A stretch of DNA of 64,000 bases, taken from the NCBI RefSeq assembly GCF_900163715.1, contig NZ_FWFF01000005.1, positions 180,931 through 244,930 of the forward strand, given 5' to 3'. Position numbers and translations under genes: made by a program. Source of the stretch: Brevibacterium yomogidense. GTDB taxonomy: Bacteria; Actinomycetota; Actinomycetes; Actinomycetales; Brevibacteriaceae. The stretch's first letter is position 1, and every line of letters begins with the position of its first letter. Below the pieces are notes generated by a model. That model made no database searches. It had not been told where the DNA came from and was given only the letters and a program-made list of their open reading frames with translations. Positions 42,385 through 51,483 of the stretch are shown here, piece after piece.

Positions 42385-43683
42385 ATGACCACTGCACGAA
42401 TGACTCACAGACTGCCCAAGGCTGCGACTGCGGCCGCCGCGTTCAGCGCACTCGCGCTGACACTCGGCGCCTGCGCAGGCACAGCAGGCACCGGGGAAGC
42501 CGCCGGCGGAGGGGGTGAGGCGGGAGAGGGCTTCGCGTACGACGCCCCCCAGGAGGACGTGGACGCGGCGCTCGCGGACCTCGACCCGGTGGAGATCACG
42601 TTCCAGCCGTCGGCAGCATCCCCCGATTCCGTCATGGCGCCCGCCGGCACGGTCTTCAAGGAGATCGTCGAAGAGCGGTCCGGCGGGAAGATCACCGTCG
42701 ACCTCGTCTGGGGCCAGGCGATCGCAGGCTACGCGGAGGTCCACGACGCGCTGAGCGACGGCCGCCTCGACGTGGCGTACACACTGCCGGTCTACGATCC
42801 TGCTCAGTTCGCAGCGATCAACGACCTGGGCACCGTCATGGCTGCGGTCGCGCCCTCCCCCTTCACCGGTGAGCTCGTCGCGAATGCCGTGGGCAACGAA
42901 CTCGGGTGGAACAACGAGGATGCGCTCTCCACCTATGAGGAGATGGGGCTGACTCCTCTCACCCCGTTCGCCGCATCAGGCGGGTACTACACCGTCTGCA
43001 ACAAGCCGGTGGAATCGGAGGACGACTGGGACGGCCTCCAGGTGCGGATCGCATCCACCGCACAGGCTGCGCAGACGCAGCACCTGGGTGGTTCGCCCAC
43101 GTCGATGGAGTACGCGGAGACGTTCGAGGCGCTGCAGCGCGGCACCGTCGACTGCACCCTGGGTCAGCTCGTCCCGTCTGCGGAGGGCGGAATCTTCGAG
43201 GTCGCGCCGCACCTGGGCTACACCACGGAGGCTTCCTTCTCACGCAGTCCCGGTGCCTACCTCGCGGGATCCAGCTTCAAGGATCTCCCGCTGGCGTACC
43301 AGCAGATCATCTTCGACTCCAATGCCCTGGCCTCCTCCGGCGGTATGGAGGCCGTGATCGGCGGCAACGCGGACGCGGTGCGACAGGCGAAGGAGGCCGG
43401 CGGTGAGGTCACTCCGTTCGCCGATGAGCTCCAGGAGGAGATCTCAGAGTACTCGGTGGAGCTGTCCGAGCAGGCGATCGGCAATGGCCTGATCGGCGAG
43501 GACATCCTCGAGACGGTCGAGGCTTCGGAATCGGATTGGTCCGCCCGCTTCGAGGAGCTGGGCTACTCCGACGAGGGCAGCGTCGAAGACTTCGACGAGT
43601 GGTTCGATCCGGACACGGACTTCTCCGGTTACGCGAAAGCCGTCTACGAAGAGGGCACCGCGCAGGAGCACCGACCCAGCTGA
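42385..43683 (+). CDS. dctP: TRAP substrate-binding lipoprotein (second copy)
   Basis: A 432-residue paralogue of the preceding protein; lipobox LGAC, then shared phrases QEDVDAALADL, ERSGGKITVD, CTLGQLVPSAE and ELGYSDEGS. Large stretches of the ligand lobes differ, so they may bind different acids. AAAGGAGAG precedes the ATG. Only one pair of membrane subunits is nearby, so both probably feed the same DctQM. Confidence 0.9.
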   Translation: MTTARMTHRLPKAATAAAAFSALALTLGACAGTAGTGEAAGGGGEAGEGFAYDAPQEDVDAALADLDPVEITFQPSAASPDSVMAPAGTVFKEIVEERSGGKITVDLVWGQAIAGYAEVHDALSDGRLDVAYTLPVYDPAQFAAINDLGTVMAAVAPSPFTGELVANAVGNELGWNNEDALSTYEEMGLTPLTPFAASGGYYTVCNKPVESEDDWDGLQVRIASTAQAAQTQHLGGSPTSMEYAETFEALQRGTVDCTLGQLVPSAEGGIFEVAPHLGYTTEASFSRSPGAYLAGSSFKDLPLAYQQIIFDSNALASSGGMEAVIGGNADAVRQAKEAGGEVTPFADELQEEISEYSVELSEQAIGNGLIGEDILETVEASESDWSARFEELGYSDEGSVEDFDEWFDPDTDFSGYAKAVYEEGTAQEHRPS

Positions 43684-43726
43684 TCCTCCACTGGTTCCCC
43701 TGCTGATCCCCTGCTGATCCCACGGG

Positions 43727-43794
43727 ACAGCCGAAAGGGCCCGGGACCTCGACCGGTCATGACGACCGCCGAGGCCCCGGGCCCTTTCGGCTGT
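43727..43794. terminator. Very long bidirectional terminator
   Basis: A perfect 19-bp outer stem (43727-43745 with 43776-43794) continues with two further paired blocks around a short loop. It sits between the convergent dctP and baeRF-like genes. Confidence 0.85.
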
Positions 43795-43799
43795 TCGCT

Positions 43800-43847
43800 A
43801 CCGCACCTGCCCAGTACCGCACCTGCCCAGTACCGCACCTGTCCAGT
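43800..43847. repeat. 16-bp tandem repeat, 3 copies, beside a gene end
   Basis: ACCGCACCTGCCCAGT repeats at 43800, 43816 and 43832 (last copy with T for C). A degraded copy continues into the stop codon of the baeRF-like gene at 43863. Confidence 0.9.
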
Positions 43848-43862
43848 ACCGGAAGCGCCTGT

Positions 43863-44969
43863 TCAGTACCGGAAGGTCGCGATCGCGTCGGCCGACCACT
43901 CCCACGCATCCCACGTCCGGACCGCGCCGCGGGCGCGGACTGTCGCAAGCACTGCCTCATCCGCGAGCTCCGAGGCATCGGGAGAGCTCAGCCGCTGTCC
44001 GTCGCGCGGCAGGAACAGAGTGTCGACGCGGCCTTCCTGTGCGGCCGCAGCGATCTCCGCCAGGTCGAACGATCCACGGCCGTTGTGGGCCTGTGTGAGG
44101 GCGCGCTCGGACTCCTCCTTCTCCACCGCCTCCGACCGGGCGCCCAGTCGCTTCCACGCCTCGGACCTGAGGGCGTCCGGCGCGGTGTGCTCGGGGTTGC
44201 CCGCAATCACCTCGTCGTGAATCACTGGGTACGGGCAGACGCTGCGGAAGATCGAGAGGTACTCCGCGACGGAGGCGAGCACGAGCGGCTGCGACCGGGC
44301 GGTCCCCAGCCTCGCGGCCACCGCTTCGCCCACTGCGCGCAGGAACTTCTCCGTGAGCATCGTGTCCGCTTCGTCCGCGCCGCCGTGGCCGTGGAAGGCG
44401 GCCTGGCCCGCACCGATCGAGCGGTGCTGCAGCTGCGGTTCCGGCAGTTCCCCGATGACGTCGTCGAAGTCCGTCGGGATGTCCCCCTGGGGCAGCTGCT
44501 CGATGCTGTTGCGGGTGGCGTCGAAGAGGCGCACGGAGTTCTTCGACAGAGCGAGCACATAGGCCCTGCCGGCGTTCTCCACCACCGGCACGACGGGACG
44601 GACGTGGAAGCGCTCTCCCACCGTGACGTCATCGGCGACCTCGATCGGGATGCGGTTGGCAGAGTGGAAGCCCGCCGCCGCGAACACGACGAGTCCGCGG
44701 CTCTGCTGCCGCCAGTACGTCGAATCGGAGACCAGCTCACGCACCGGTGCGAGCAGCGCGAACGCTTCCTCCTCACTCAGGCCCTCCTCGCGGAGGCGCG
44801 ACGCCGCGGTCTTGACCTGCGCGGCGAGGATCGCTGCGGACGTGTCCGCGGTCGTGCTCCGGACTTCCGTGGGGACATAGAAAGTGACCTTGGGACCCGG
44901 GACCGCATCCGCTTCGACGACGGTGTCGAATGCGAGTGTGTCTACGATTCCCTGGGGATTGGTCGTCAT
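43863..44969 (-). CDS. Bacterial archaeo-eukaryotic release-factor-like protein (baeRF family)
   Basis: A 368-residue protein with family features: FYVPTEVRSTTADTSAAILAAQVK near the N-terminus, WRQQSRGLVVFAAAGF, VVENAGRAYVLALSKNSVRLFDATR, and a C-terminal region with EYLSIFRSVCPYP and QEGRVDTLFLP. These are eRF1-related proteins; the mycobacterial Rv2629 group and Balon belong to the wider set, where some members bind resting ribosomes. The ATG follows AAGGAGG by 8 nt. No GGQ motif is visible, so release activity is unlikely. Confidence 0.75.
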   Translation of the reverse strand: MTTNPQGIVDTLAFDTVVEADAVPGPKVTFYVPTEVRSTTADTSAAILAAQVKTAASRLREEGLSEEEAFALLAPVRELVSDSTYWRQQSRGLVVFAAAGFHSANRIPIEVADDVTVGERFHVRPVVPVVENAGRAYVLALSKNSVRLFDATRNSIEQLPQGDIPTDFDDVIGELPEPQLQHRSIGAGQAAFHGHGGADEADTMLTEKFLRAVGEAVAARLGTARSQPLVLASVAEYLSIFRSVCPYPVIHDEVIAGNPEHTAPDALRSEAWKRLGARSEAVEKEESERALTQAHNGRGSFDLAEIAAAAQEGRVDTLFLPRDGQRLSSPDASELADEAVLATVRARGAVRTWDAWEWSADAIATFRY

Positions 44970-45032
44970 CGGTGATGACCTCCTTGGCGGCAACGCGTCT
45001 ACGGTGACGTAGCTGACGCTCCCCACCCTAGT

Positions 45033-46223
45033 TCAGGCGACTCCCCCGGTCACCGCCTCGAGCGCCTCCTCCAGGTCGGTCCAGAGGTCCTCGACGTCCT
45101 CGATGCCCACGCTCAGGCGCACGAGGCCCTCCGGGACGGTCTCCGGCTCCGCCGTGTGCCGACGACGGCGCTCGAGGAGGCTCTCCACCCCGCCCAGGCT
45201 GGTGGCGGGCGTCCACAGTCGGCAGGCGTCGACGAGTGCATCCGCCGCCTCCGTCGATCCCACGTCGATCGCGATGATGGCCCCGAAGCCGTCCATCTGC
45301 GCGGCCGCGCGCTCATGGCCGGGATCGGCGGGCAGGCCGGGGAAGCGTGTCGCCTGCACGGCAGGATGGGCTGCGAGCCGCTCCGCGAGGATCTGGGCAT
45401 TCTGTCCGGAGCGCTCCACGCGCAACGCGAGGGTGCGCAGGCCGCGCAGTGCCAGCCACACGTCGAACGGACCGGCGATCGCACCCTGGATCGAACGGTG
45501 GTGCAGAAGCAGGTCCCGGACGGGGGCCTCGGCGGGCACGCACGCGCCCAGGACCACGTCCGAGTGCCCGGCGAGGTACTTGGTGACCGAGTGCACGACG
45601 ACGTCCGCCCCGCTCTCCAGCGGTCGCTGCAGCAGCGGCGTGGCGAACGTGTTGTCCACGACCACGAACGCGCCGTCCGCCTTCGCCCGTTCGACGAGGG
45701 CGGGGAGGTCGGCGACCTCGAGCATCGGGTTCGTGGGGGATTCGATCCACAGCATGACGGAACGGTCGTGTCCCAGCGGGGCCTTCGCCTCGGTCGCGCT
45801 CCGCACAGCCGCGATGACGGCCTGCGTGTCCTCGATGTCGACCGTCACCAGGTCGAAGCGCCCGGTCCTCGCCGTCTCCTGCGCGCCCAGCAGCGCGCCC
45901 TGGTACGTGTGGGTCGGCATGATGACAGTGCCGCCCGGGGCCACGAGGTCGAGTGCCGAGGCGATCGCCGCCAGTCCGGACCCGTAGACGAGCGCGGGCA
46001 CGTCCGCGCCCTCGAGACGGGCGAGCGCGTCCTCGAACGGATCCCACGTCGGATTCGAGTACCGCCCGTACGCCCGGGCACCGCTCGCGACCTCGCCCGT
46101 CCCCACATACGTGGACGACAGCGTGATGGGCGGATTCACGGGGGTGTCCTCGCCGCGGGCCGGCCGGCCCAGGTCGACGACACGTGTGGCGGGGCGATGG
46201 TTCTGGGGTGAGGACTTCGGCAT
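45033..46223 (-). CDS. Trans-sulfuration (Cys/Met metabolism) PLP enzyme
   Basis: A 396-residue fold-type I PLP enzyme related to cystathionine gamma-synthase and gamma-lyase. The PLP lysine is Lys215 in HSVTKYLAGHSD; the NPMLEV segment (166-170) and SLGGVESL C-terminal motif are typical. Which reaction it performs cannot be set by motifs. The start has TACTGT (46230-46235) 6 nt upstream, indicating a leaderless mRNA. Confidence 0.88.
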   Translation of the reverse strand: MPKSSPQNHRPATRVVDLGRPARGEDTPVNPPITLSSTYVGTGEVASGARAYGRYSNPTWDPFEDALARLEGADVPALVYGSGLAAIASALDLVAPGGTVIMPTHTYQGALLGAQETARTGRFDLVTVDIEDTQAVIAAVRSATEAKAPLGHDRSVMLWIESPTNPMLEVADLPALVERAKADGAFVVVDNTFATPLLQRPLESGADVVVHSVTKYLAGHSDVVLGACVPAEAPVRDLLLHHRSIQGAIAGPFDVWLALRGLRTLALRVERSGQNAQILAERLAAHPAVQATRFPGLPADPGHERAAAQMDGFGAIIAIDVGSTEAADALVDACRLWTPATSLGGVESLLERRRRHTAEPETVPEGLVRLSVGIEDVEDLWTDLEEALEAVTGGVA

Positions 46224-46296
46224 ATCCCCACAGTAGACCCGGGCTTCCGATAGTCTTCACCCGGCTCGAAACCCCAGACCGTCTCCCCGAGGAACA

Positions 46297-47685
46297 ATGA
46301 CTGCTCAGATCATCGCCCTGGCGATCTTCATCGCCCTCTTCGCAGTGGGCGCCATCCGCGGTGTGCACATCGGTGTGCTCATGTTCGCGGGTGCGGCGGG
46401 CACCGCCCTCCTGCTCACGGATATGCCGCTCGAGGACGTGGTGGGCGGCTTCCCGCTCTCCATCATGGTCCTGCTGGCCGGCGTCACACTCTTCTTCGCG
46501 ATCGCCCAGCTGAACGGCACGATCGACAAGCTCATCGACCGGGCACTCGCGAAGGTCGGCTCGAACGCCCTGCTGCTGCCGTTCGTCTTCTTCCTCATCA
46601 CCGCGGCGATCGCCTCGATGGGCGCACCGCTCGCCGGCCTCGTCATGATGCCCGTCGGCATGCAGGTGGCCCGCCGCTACGGCATCGACTACGCACTCAT
46701 GGGCCTGTCGATGTGCTTCGCGATCGGCGCGGGCGGCTTCGCCCCCACCAGCCTCTACGGCATCGTCACGTACTCGACTGCGCACGGGGCGGGCATCGAT
46801 CTGGATCCCTTCCTCCTCTTCGCGATCGCCGTCGTGACCTACCTGCTCATGCTCGGCTTCTCGTACTTCGTGTGGGGCTTCAGGAAGTCGGCTCGCACGC
46901 CCGAGGCTGTGGCCGCCGGCGTGGGAGCCGGCAGCGGCACACTCACCCGCGGCAGTGCGTCGACGTCGTCCATCGAGTTCGGAGAGGGCGATGATGATGA
47001 CGCACGCTTCTCCGCAGACGATGTCGACACCGATGGCGACCACTCCCAGAGCTCAGCGTCCGCGCCCTTCACACTCGAGCAGTCCGCGACCGTGCTCGCG
47101 ATCATCGTGCTGCTGGGCTCCGTCGTCCTCGTCGCGGCCCTGGGCGGCGACCCGGACATCGGCATCCTGTGCTTCGGCCTCTCCTCACTGCTGCTGCTCC
47201 TCAAGCCATCGCGCGGCAAGGAGGCGGTCACTCGCATCGACTGGTCGACGGTCCTGCTGGTGGGAGGCATCATCACCTTCGTGAGCGTCCTCCAGGAGAT
47301 GGGCGCCGTCGACCTCCTGGGCGAGGGTGCGAAGGCGCTGGGCTCGCCGCTCATCGCTGCTTTCGCGCTCTGCCTGGTGGGTGGTCTCGTGTCCGCGTTC
47401 GCGTCGACGACCGGCATCCTCGCCGCTCTCGTCCCGCTCGCCCTCCCGCTCGTTGCGGACGGCAGTCTGCCCGGCTGGGCGCTCATCGCGGCGCTGGGCG
47501 TCTGCTCCGCCGTCGTCGACGTGTCGCCGTTCTCCACCCTGGGTGCGACCGTCGTCGCGACCGCGCCAGAAGAGGAGAAGCCGCGTCTCACGCGGGTACT
47601 CATCCGCTTCGGCATGTCGATGGTCGTGGTGGGACCGGTCCTGCTGGTGGGCGGCCTCGTCGTGCCCACGATGATCGCGGGCTGA
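46297..47685 (+). CDS. SLC13/MatC-like dicarboxylate permease
   Basis: A 462-residue membrane protein with about 10-12 spans. A hydrophilic insertion of about 40 residues rich in Ser/Asp/Gly (DDDDARFSADDVDTDGDH) interrupts the middle. The sequence AAIASMGAPLAGLVMMPVGMQVARRYGIDYALMG resembles the MatC N-terminal domain of malonate carriers. It probably imports a dicarboxylate; substrate unproven. GAGGAAC precedes the ATG; it is divergent from the PLP-enzyme gene. Confidence 0.78.
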   Translation: MTAQIIALAIFIALFAVGAIRGVHIGVLMFAGAAGTALLLTDMPLEDVVGGFPLSIMVLLAGVTLFFAIAQLNGTIDKLIDRALAKVGSNALLLPFVFFLITAAIASMGAPLAGLVMMPVGMQVARRYGIDYALMGLSMCFAIGAGGFAPTSLYGIVTYSTAHGAGIDLDPFLLFAIAVVTYLLMLGFSYFVWGFRKSARTPEAVAAGVGAGSGTLTRGSASTSSIEFGEGDDDDARFSADDVDTDGDHSQSSASAPFTLEQSATVLAIIVLLGSVVLVAALGGDPDIGILCFGLSSLLLLLKPSRGKEAVTRIDWSTVLLVGGIITFVSVLQEMGAVDLLGEGAKALGSPLIAAFALCLVGGLVSAFASTTGILAALVPLALPLVADGSLPGWALIAALGVCSAVVDVSPFSTLGATVVATAPEEEKPRLTRVLIRFGMSMVVVGPVLLVGGLVVPTMIAG

Positions 47686-47690
47686 CGCCC

Positions 47691-47707
47691 AGCCGACCGC
47701 TTCGGCT
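47691..47707. terminator. Small hairpin between convergent genes
   Basis: AGCCGA (47691-47696) and TCGGCT (47702-47707) flank CCGCT between the permease and GNAT genes and touch the GNAT stop codon. Short, so only tentative. Confidence 0.35.
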
Positions 47708-48282
47708 CAGTTCAGCTGCTTCTCCAGCACGACGAACTCGAGGTCCTCGCGCTGGGGCAGCCCGAACTGCTCCTGCCCGTAGGGGAAGGGCTCGGTCTCA
47801 CCCGTGAGTGCGAATCCGCGCCGCTCGTAGTAGCTGATGAGCTCTTGGCGCTGCCGGATGACGGTCATCCTCAGCGTCTTCGCTTCCCAGCGTTCCGCGA
47901 CCGCCTGCTCCGCCGCCGCCATCACCAGCGAGCCGATCCCGCCGCCCTGCCGCTGCGGGGACACCGCGAAGGTGCCGAAGTAGGCGATGCCACAGCCCCT
48001 GTCCTCCAGCTGCACGCAGGCGATGGGCGGGGCGGGCGCGTTCCCGGTGGATGCAGTGAGCGCCTCGATGCCCACCCCCTGCCAGAAGAGGAGGACCAGG
48101 CTGTCGGTGGCGTCGAGCATGTCGCGCCCCATCGCCTCATCCAGCCGCTGACCGGCCAGCAGGTCTGCCTCCGTCGTCCATCCGGCGCGGGAGTCCTCAC
48201 CCCGGTACGCGGATTCGACGAGCGCCACGAATGCGGGCACGTCCTCGTGCTGCGCTTCCCTCCAGGTGAGTGCATCGATCAT
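47707..48282 (-). CDS. GNAT family N-acetyltransferase
   Basis: A 191-residue GNAT enzyme. The acetyl-CoA loop is FAVSPQRQGGGIGSLVMAAAE (R/Q-x2-G-x-G/A), and the C-terminal YYERRGFALTGE is typical of the fold. It transfers an acetyl group from acetyl-CoA to an amine; the acceptor is unknown. ATG at 48282 follows GGAGGAA. It follows the OCD-like gene by 13 bp. Confidence 0.88.
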   Translation of the reverse strand: MIDALTWREAQHEDVPAFVALVESAYRGEDSRAGWTTEADLLAGQRLDEAMGRDMLDATDSLVLLFWQGVGIEALTASTGNAPAPPIACVQLEDRGCGIAYFGTFAVSPQRQGGGIGSLVMAAAEQAVAERWEAKTLRMTVIRQRQELISYYERRGFALTGETEPFPYGQEQFGLPQREDLEFVVLEKQLN

Positions 48283-48295
48283 GCGGGTTCCTCCG

Positions 48296-49330
48296 TCAGT
48301 CGTTTCGTCGACCGCGCCAGACCGCGGCCGAGACGACGACATCCTCCCACGACATCCCCGTCGTCACGTTCACGATGGGCCGCCCCGGTGCCGGGTCGGG
48401 CGCATCCGCCGTGACGACGTCGCGCAGCGTGAGGACGGACTCCCACGACAGGTGCCCCTCGCGGATCGCGATCCCCACATCGCCGGATTCCGCCTCCGCA
48501 CTCGCACGGCTCTCCACGATCACCTGCGACCGCCCCATCAGCTCGCCGGGCAGCTCGCGCTGGTGCGCTTCGTGCGCGCCCATGCCGATCACGACTGCGT
48601 GATCCGGCACGGCGTCTGCGGACACGACCGGTTCGTCCGATGAGGTGGCTGTCACGATGACGTCCGCCTCACGGATGGCGGCGTCGAGTGCGGGGCCGAT
48701 GAGGGCCTCGGCGGCGGTGATGCCCTGCTGGGCGGCCAGGTCCCGCAGGGCGGTCGATCGGCCTGCCGTGCGGACGCCATAGGTGACGTGAGTGACCGGC
48801 ACGACGCTTCGGGCAGCGTCCAGATGCAGACTTCCCTGCACGCCAGTGCCCACGATCACCAGGCGGATGCCGTCCGGGAAGCGTGCGCGGATTGTCTCGG
48901 ACACCGCGGCGAAGGACAGGGCCGGGGTCCGGAGGTTCGTGAGCGCGGCACCGTCGAGCACCGCCTGCAGCGTGTGCGTCGTGCTGTCGGACAGCAGCAC
49001 CGCTCCCTGGATGAAGGGCAGCCCGCGGTCCGGATTGCCGGGGGTCAGGGTGAGAACCTTGATGCCGGTGTGGGCGCCCACTTCGGACGGCATGAGGACA
49101 TAATCGCCGTTCTCCATCGACACACGGGTCCGGATGCGGTCCGACTCCGGGTCGAAGTCGACGACCGCGTCGCGCAGTGCGGAGATCGCGGAGGCGAATC
49201 CGACGGACGCGACCTCAGCGGGACCGAGCATGAGGGGCGCGCCGGCTGCCGCCTCGGCGGGTGATCCGAGAGGCTGCGGGTCGACGCGGCGATGCGGGTC
49301 CTCTTGTGTCAGAGAGCTGTCGGGTGTCAT
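48296..49330 (-). CDS. Ornithine cyclodeaminase / mu-crystallin family protein
   Basis: A 344-residue protein with a Rossmann segment VIVGTGVQGSLHLDAAR and the N-terminal GIKVLTLTPGNPDRGLPFIQGAV region of this family. Members deaminate/cyclise ornithine or reduce imines with NAD(P)H; the reaction cannot be fixed from motifs. The ATG overlaps the DUF488 stop as ATGA, so it is part of the DUF488-OCD-GNAT operon. Confidence 0.83.
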   Translation of the reverse strand: MTPDSSLTQEDPHRRVDPQPLGSPAEAAAGAPLMLGPAEVASVGFASAISALRDAVVDFDPESDRIRTRVSMENGDYVLMPSEVGAHTGIKVLTLTPGNPDRGLPFIQGAVLLSDSTTHTLQAVLDGAALTNLRTPALSFAAVSETIRARFPDGIRLVIVGTGVQGSLHLDAARSVVPVTHVTYGVRTAGRSTALRDLAAQQGITAAEALIGPALDAAIREADVIVTATSSDEPVVSADAVPDHAVVIGMGAHEAHQRELPGELMGRSQVIVESRASAEAESGDVGIAIREGHLSWESVLTLRDVVTADAPDPAPGRPIVNVTTGMSWEDVVVSAAVWRGRRND

Positions 49331-49725
49331 GCGTCCTCCTTGAGTTCACGAAGGTGATCCGCGAGCACGAGCGCGTGGTTCTCCTCCTCGTCCTTCGCCG
49401 CATACAGGAGGACCAGCAGGTCCTTCCCCGACTCCGCGAAGCGGTCGAGCAGATCCTGCGGGGCGTCGGAGCGCCGCAGTTCGGCCTCGTAGGCCTGCGC
49501 GAAGTTGTGGAAGGTCAGGTGCCCGCCGTGGAATCGTCGGCGCAGGTCGTCCGACGGTGCGACGTCGCGGTCCCAGTCGTCGTGGCCGAGGTCGGACTTC
49601 GCCACGCCCCGCGGCCACAGCCGGTCGACCAGCACTCGGTATCCATCCGGCTGGTCATCGCGGTGCAGCCGGACCGCTGCGATGCCGGCGGTGTCGTCGA
49701 TCTCCGTCGTCTCGTCGTCGCTCAT
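49327..49725 (-). CDS. DUF488 family protein
   Basis: A 132-residue protein with the DUF488 motif RVLVDRLWPRG followed by KSDLGHDDWDRDVAPS and a C-terminal LLYAAKDEEENHA motif. The family is uncharacterised. TAGCGT (49732-49737) lies 6 nt before the ATG, so the message is probably leaderless. It heads the three-gene operon. Confidence 0.87.
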   Translation of the reverse strand: MSDDETTEIDDTAGIAAVRLHRDDQPDGYRVLVDRLWPRGVAKSDLGHDDWDRDVAPSDDLRRRFHGGHLTFHNFAQAYEAELRRSDAPQDLLDRFAESGKDLLVLLYAAKDEEENHALVLADHLRELKEDA

Positions 49726-49767
49726 GCACCCACGCTACTCGGGCCGGCGACAACCGGCGAGTGTGAC

Positions 49768-49806
49768 GGCTGGATGTGAAGGCTGGGTGTGAAGGCTGGG
49801 TGCTGA
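49768..49806. repeat. 13-bp tandem repeat, 3 copies
   Basis: GGCTGGATGTGAA, GGCTGGGTGTGAA and GGCTGGGTGCTGA follow one another between the DUF488 and aldehyde dehydrogenase genes. Confidence 0.85.
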
Positions 49807-49886
49807 GACAGGCTCGGACAGTGTGGTCCAGGGCACGTAGACTGGCGCCCGTCCGGAACTTACCGTCCAAACTAGGAGGAGACGAC

Positions 49887-51353
49887 GTGGATCTGACTCC
49901 GATCATCGAGAAGCTCAAGACCGGGCTGTTCATCAACGGCCAGTGGCGCGACGCCGAAGGCGGCCGCACGCTGGAGGTCCGCAATCCCGCGAACGGATCT
50001 GTCATCACGACGATCGCCGACGCGTCCGAGGCCGATGCGCTCGACGCCATCAACGCCGCACGGGATGCACAGGCCGGTTGGGCGGCGACCGCTCCGCGTG
50101 AGCGCGCGGAGATCCTCCGCCGCGCCTTCGACCTGCTGCACGAGCGCGCCGACGACATCGCGGCCATCATGACTGCGGAGATGGGCAAGCCGCTCGCCGA
50201 ATCGAAGGGCGAGGTGGCCTACGGCGCCGAATTCTTCCGCTGGTTCTCCGAGGAGGCCGTCCGCGTGAGCGGCGACTTCGTGCAGTCCACAGACGGCAAG
50301 AACCGCCTCATGATCTCCAAGGAGCCCGTGGGCCCCTGCGTGCTCATCACACCGTGGAACTTCCCGCTGGCGATGGGCACGCGCAAGATCGGGCCCGCGA
50401 TCGCCGCCGGCTGCACGATGGTGCTCAAGCCCGCACAGCTCACCCCGCTCACGTCGTTCATGCTCGTCGAGGCACTGCGCGACGCCGGTCTGCCCGATGG
50501 TGTCCTCAACGTCGTGACCTCCTCCTCCGCACGTCGGGTCGTCACCCCGTGGATGGAATCCGGCATCGCCCGCAAGATCTCCTTCACCGGGTCGACCGAG
50601 GTCGGCGTCAACCTCATGAAGCAGGCTGCGGAGAGCGTCATGAAGACGTCGATGGAGCTGGGCGGCAACGCACCGTTCCTCGTCATGGACGATGCGGACA
50701 TCGACGCGGCCGTCGAAGGTGCAGTGCTCGCGAAGATGCGCAACAACGGCGAGGCCTGCACCGCCGCGAACCGCCTCTACGTGCAGAAGCCGGTGGCCGA
50801 GGAGTTCTCGCGCAAGCTCGCGGAGCGCATCGGCTCCATGAAGGTGGGCGACGGCCTGGTCGACGGCACCCAGGTGGGACCGCTCGTCGACCAGGACCAG
50901 CTGGACAAGGTCGCGGAACTCGTCGACCAGGCGGTGGGCGCCGGTGCGACGGTGCTCACCGGCGGCAAGAAGGTCGAGGGCGACGGCTTCTTCTTCGCCC
51001 CGACCGTCCTGACAGACATCCCGGAGGACGCCACGCTGCGCGTGGAGGAGATCTTCGGGCCGGTCGCCCCCATCGTCACGTTCGAGACGGACGACGAAGC
51101 GATCGAACTGGCGAACGGCACCGAGTACGGCCTGGCCGCCTACCTCTTCAGCACGGACCTCCAGCGCTCGCTGGACCTCTCGGAGCGGATCGAGGCCGGC
51201 ATGATCGGTCTCAACACCGGCCTGGTCTCCAACCCGGCGGCGCCGTTCGGCGGCGTCAAGCACTCCGGGCTGGGCCGTGAAGGCGGCACCTCCGGCATCG
51301 ACGAGTACCTCGAGACGAAGTACGTCGCAGTGCCCCGCACCAACGCGAAGTGA
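49887..51353 (+). CDS. gabD: Succinate-semialdehyde dehydrogenase
   Basis: A 488-residue aldehyde dehydrogenase of the GabD group. The TPWNFPLAMGTRKIGPAIAAG segment, TSMELGGNAPFLV (general base Glu) and NNGEACTAANRLYV (catalytic Cys) are typical of NADP+ succinate-semialdehyde dehydrogenases. The GTG start at 49887 is supported by AGGAGGAG upstream. It completes GABA or succinate-semialdehyde breakdown to succinate. A strong terminator follows. Confidence 0.88.
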   Translation: MDLTPIIEKLKTGLFINGQWRDAEGGRTLEVRNPANGSVITTIADASEADALDAINAARDAQAGWAATAPRERAEILRRAFDLLHERADDIAAIMTAEMGKPLAESKGEVAYGAEFFRWFSEEAVRVSGDFVQSTDGKNRLMISKEPVGPCVLITPWNFPLAMGTRKIGPAIAAGCTMVLKPAQLTPLTSFMLVEALRDAGLPDGVLNVVTSSSARRVVTPWMESGIARKISFTGSTEVGVNLMKQAAESVMKTSMELGGNAPFLVMDDADIDAAVEGAVLAKMRNNGEACTAANRLYVQKPVAEEFSRKLAERIGSMKVGDGLVDGTQVGPLVDQDQLDKVAELVDQAVGAGATVLTGGKKVEGDGFFFAPTVLTDIPEDATLRVEEIFGPVAPIVTFETDDEAIELANGTEYGLAAYLFSTDLQRSLDLSERIEAGMIGLNTGLVSNPAAPFGGVKHSGLGREGGTSGIDEYLETKYVAVPRTNAK

Positions 51354-51367
51354 TACCCACAGCCTCC

Positions 51368-51402
51368 TGATCGGCGCAGCGCCTCGTGATCGGCGCAGCG
51401 CC
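51368..51402 (+). repeat. 16-bp direct repeat with TGA after the dehydrogenase gene
   Basis: TGATCGGCGCAGCGCC occurs at 51368-51383 and 51387-51402 (19-bp period), 14 bp after the stop codon. Confidence 0.85.
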
Positions 51403-51410
51403 AGAGGCAT

Positions 51411-51456
51411 GAAGAAGGCCCCGCCCACGTGGAATCACGTGGGCGGGGCCTTCTTC
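51411..51456. terminator. Strong bidirectional terminator
   Basis: A perfect 21-bp stem (51411-51431 with 51436-51456) closes a GAAT loop between convergent genes. Confidence 0.92.
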
Positions 51457-51483
51457 GCTGTGTGCTCAGGCTCCGCAGTGCGT

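Noticed and set aside
45313..47043. 576-codon open frame overlapping the PLP enzyme and permease genes
   Set aside because: No recognisable domain; it crosses two real genes on opposite strands.
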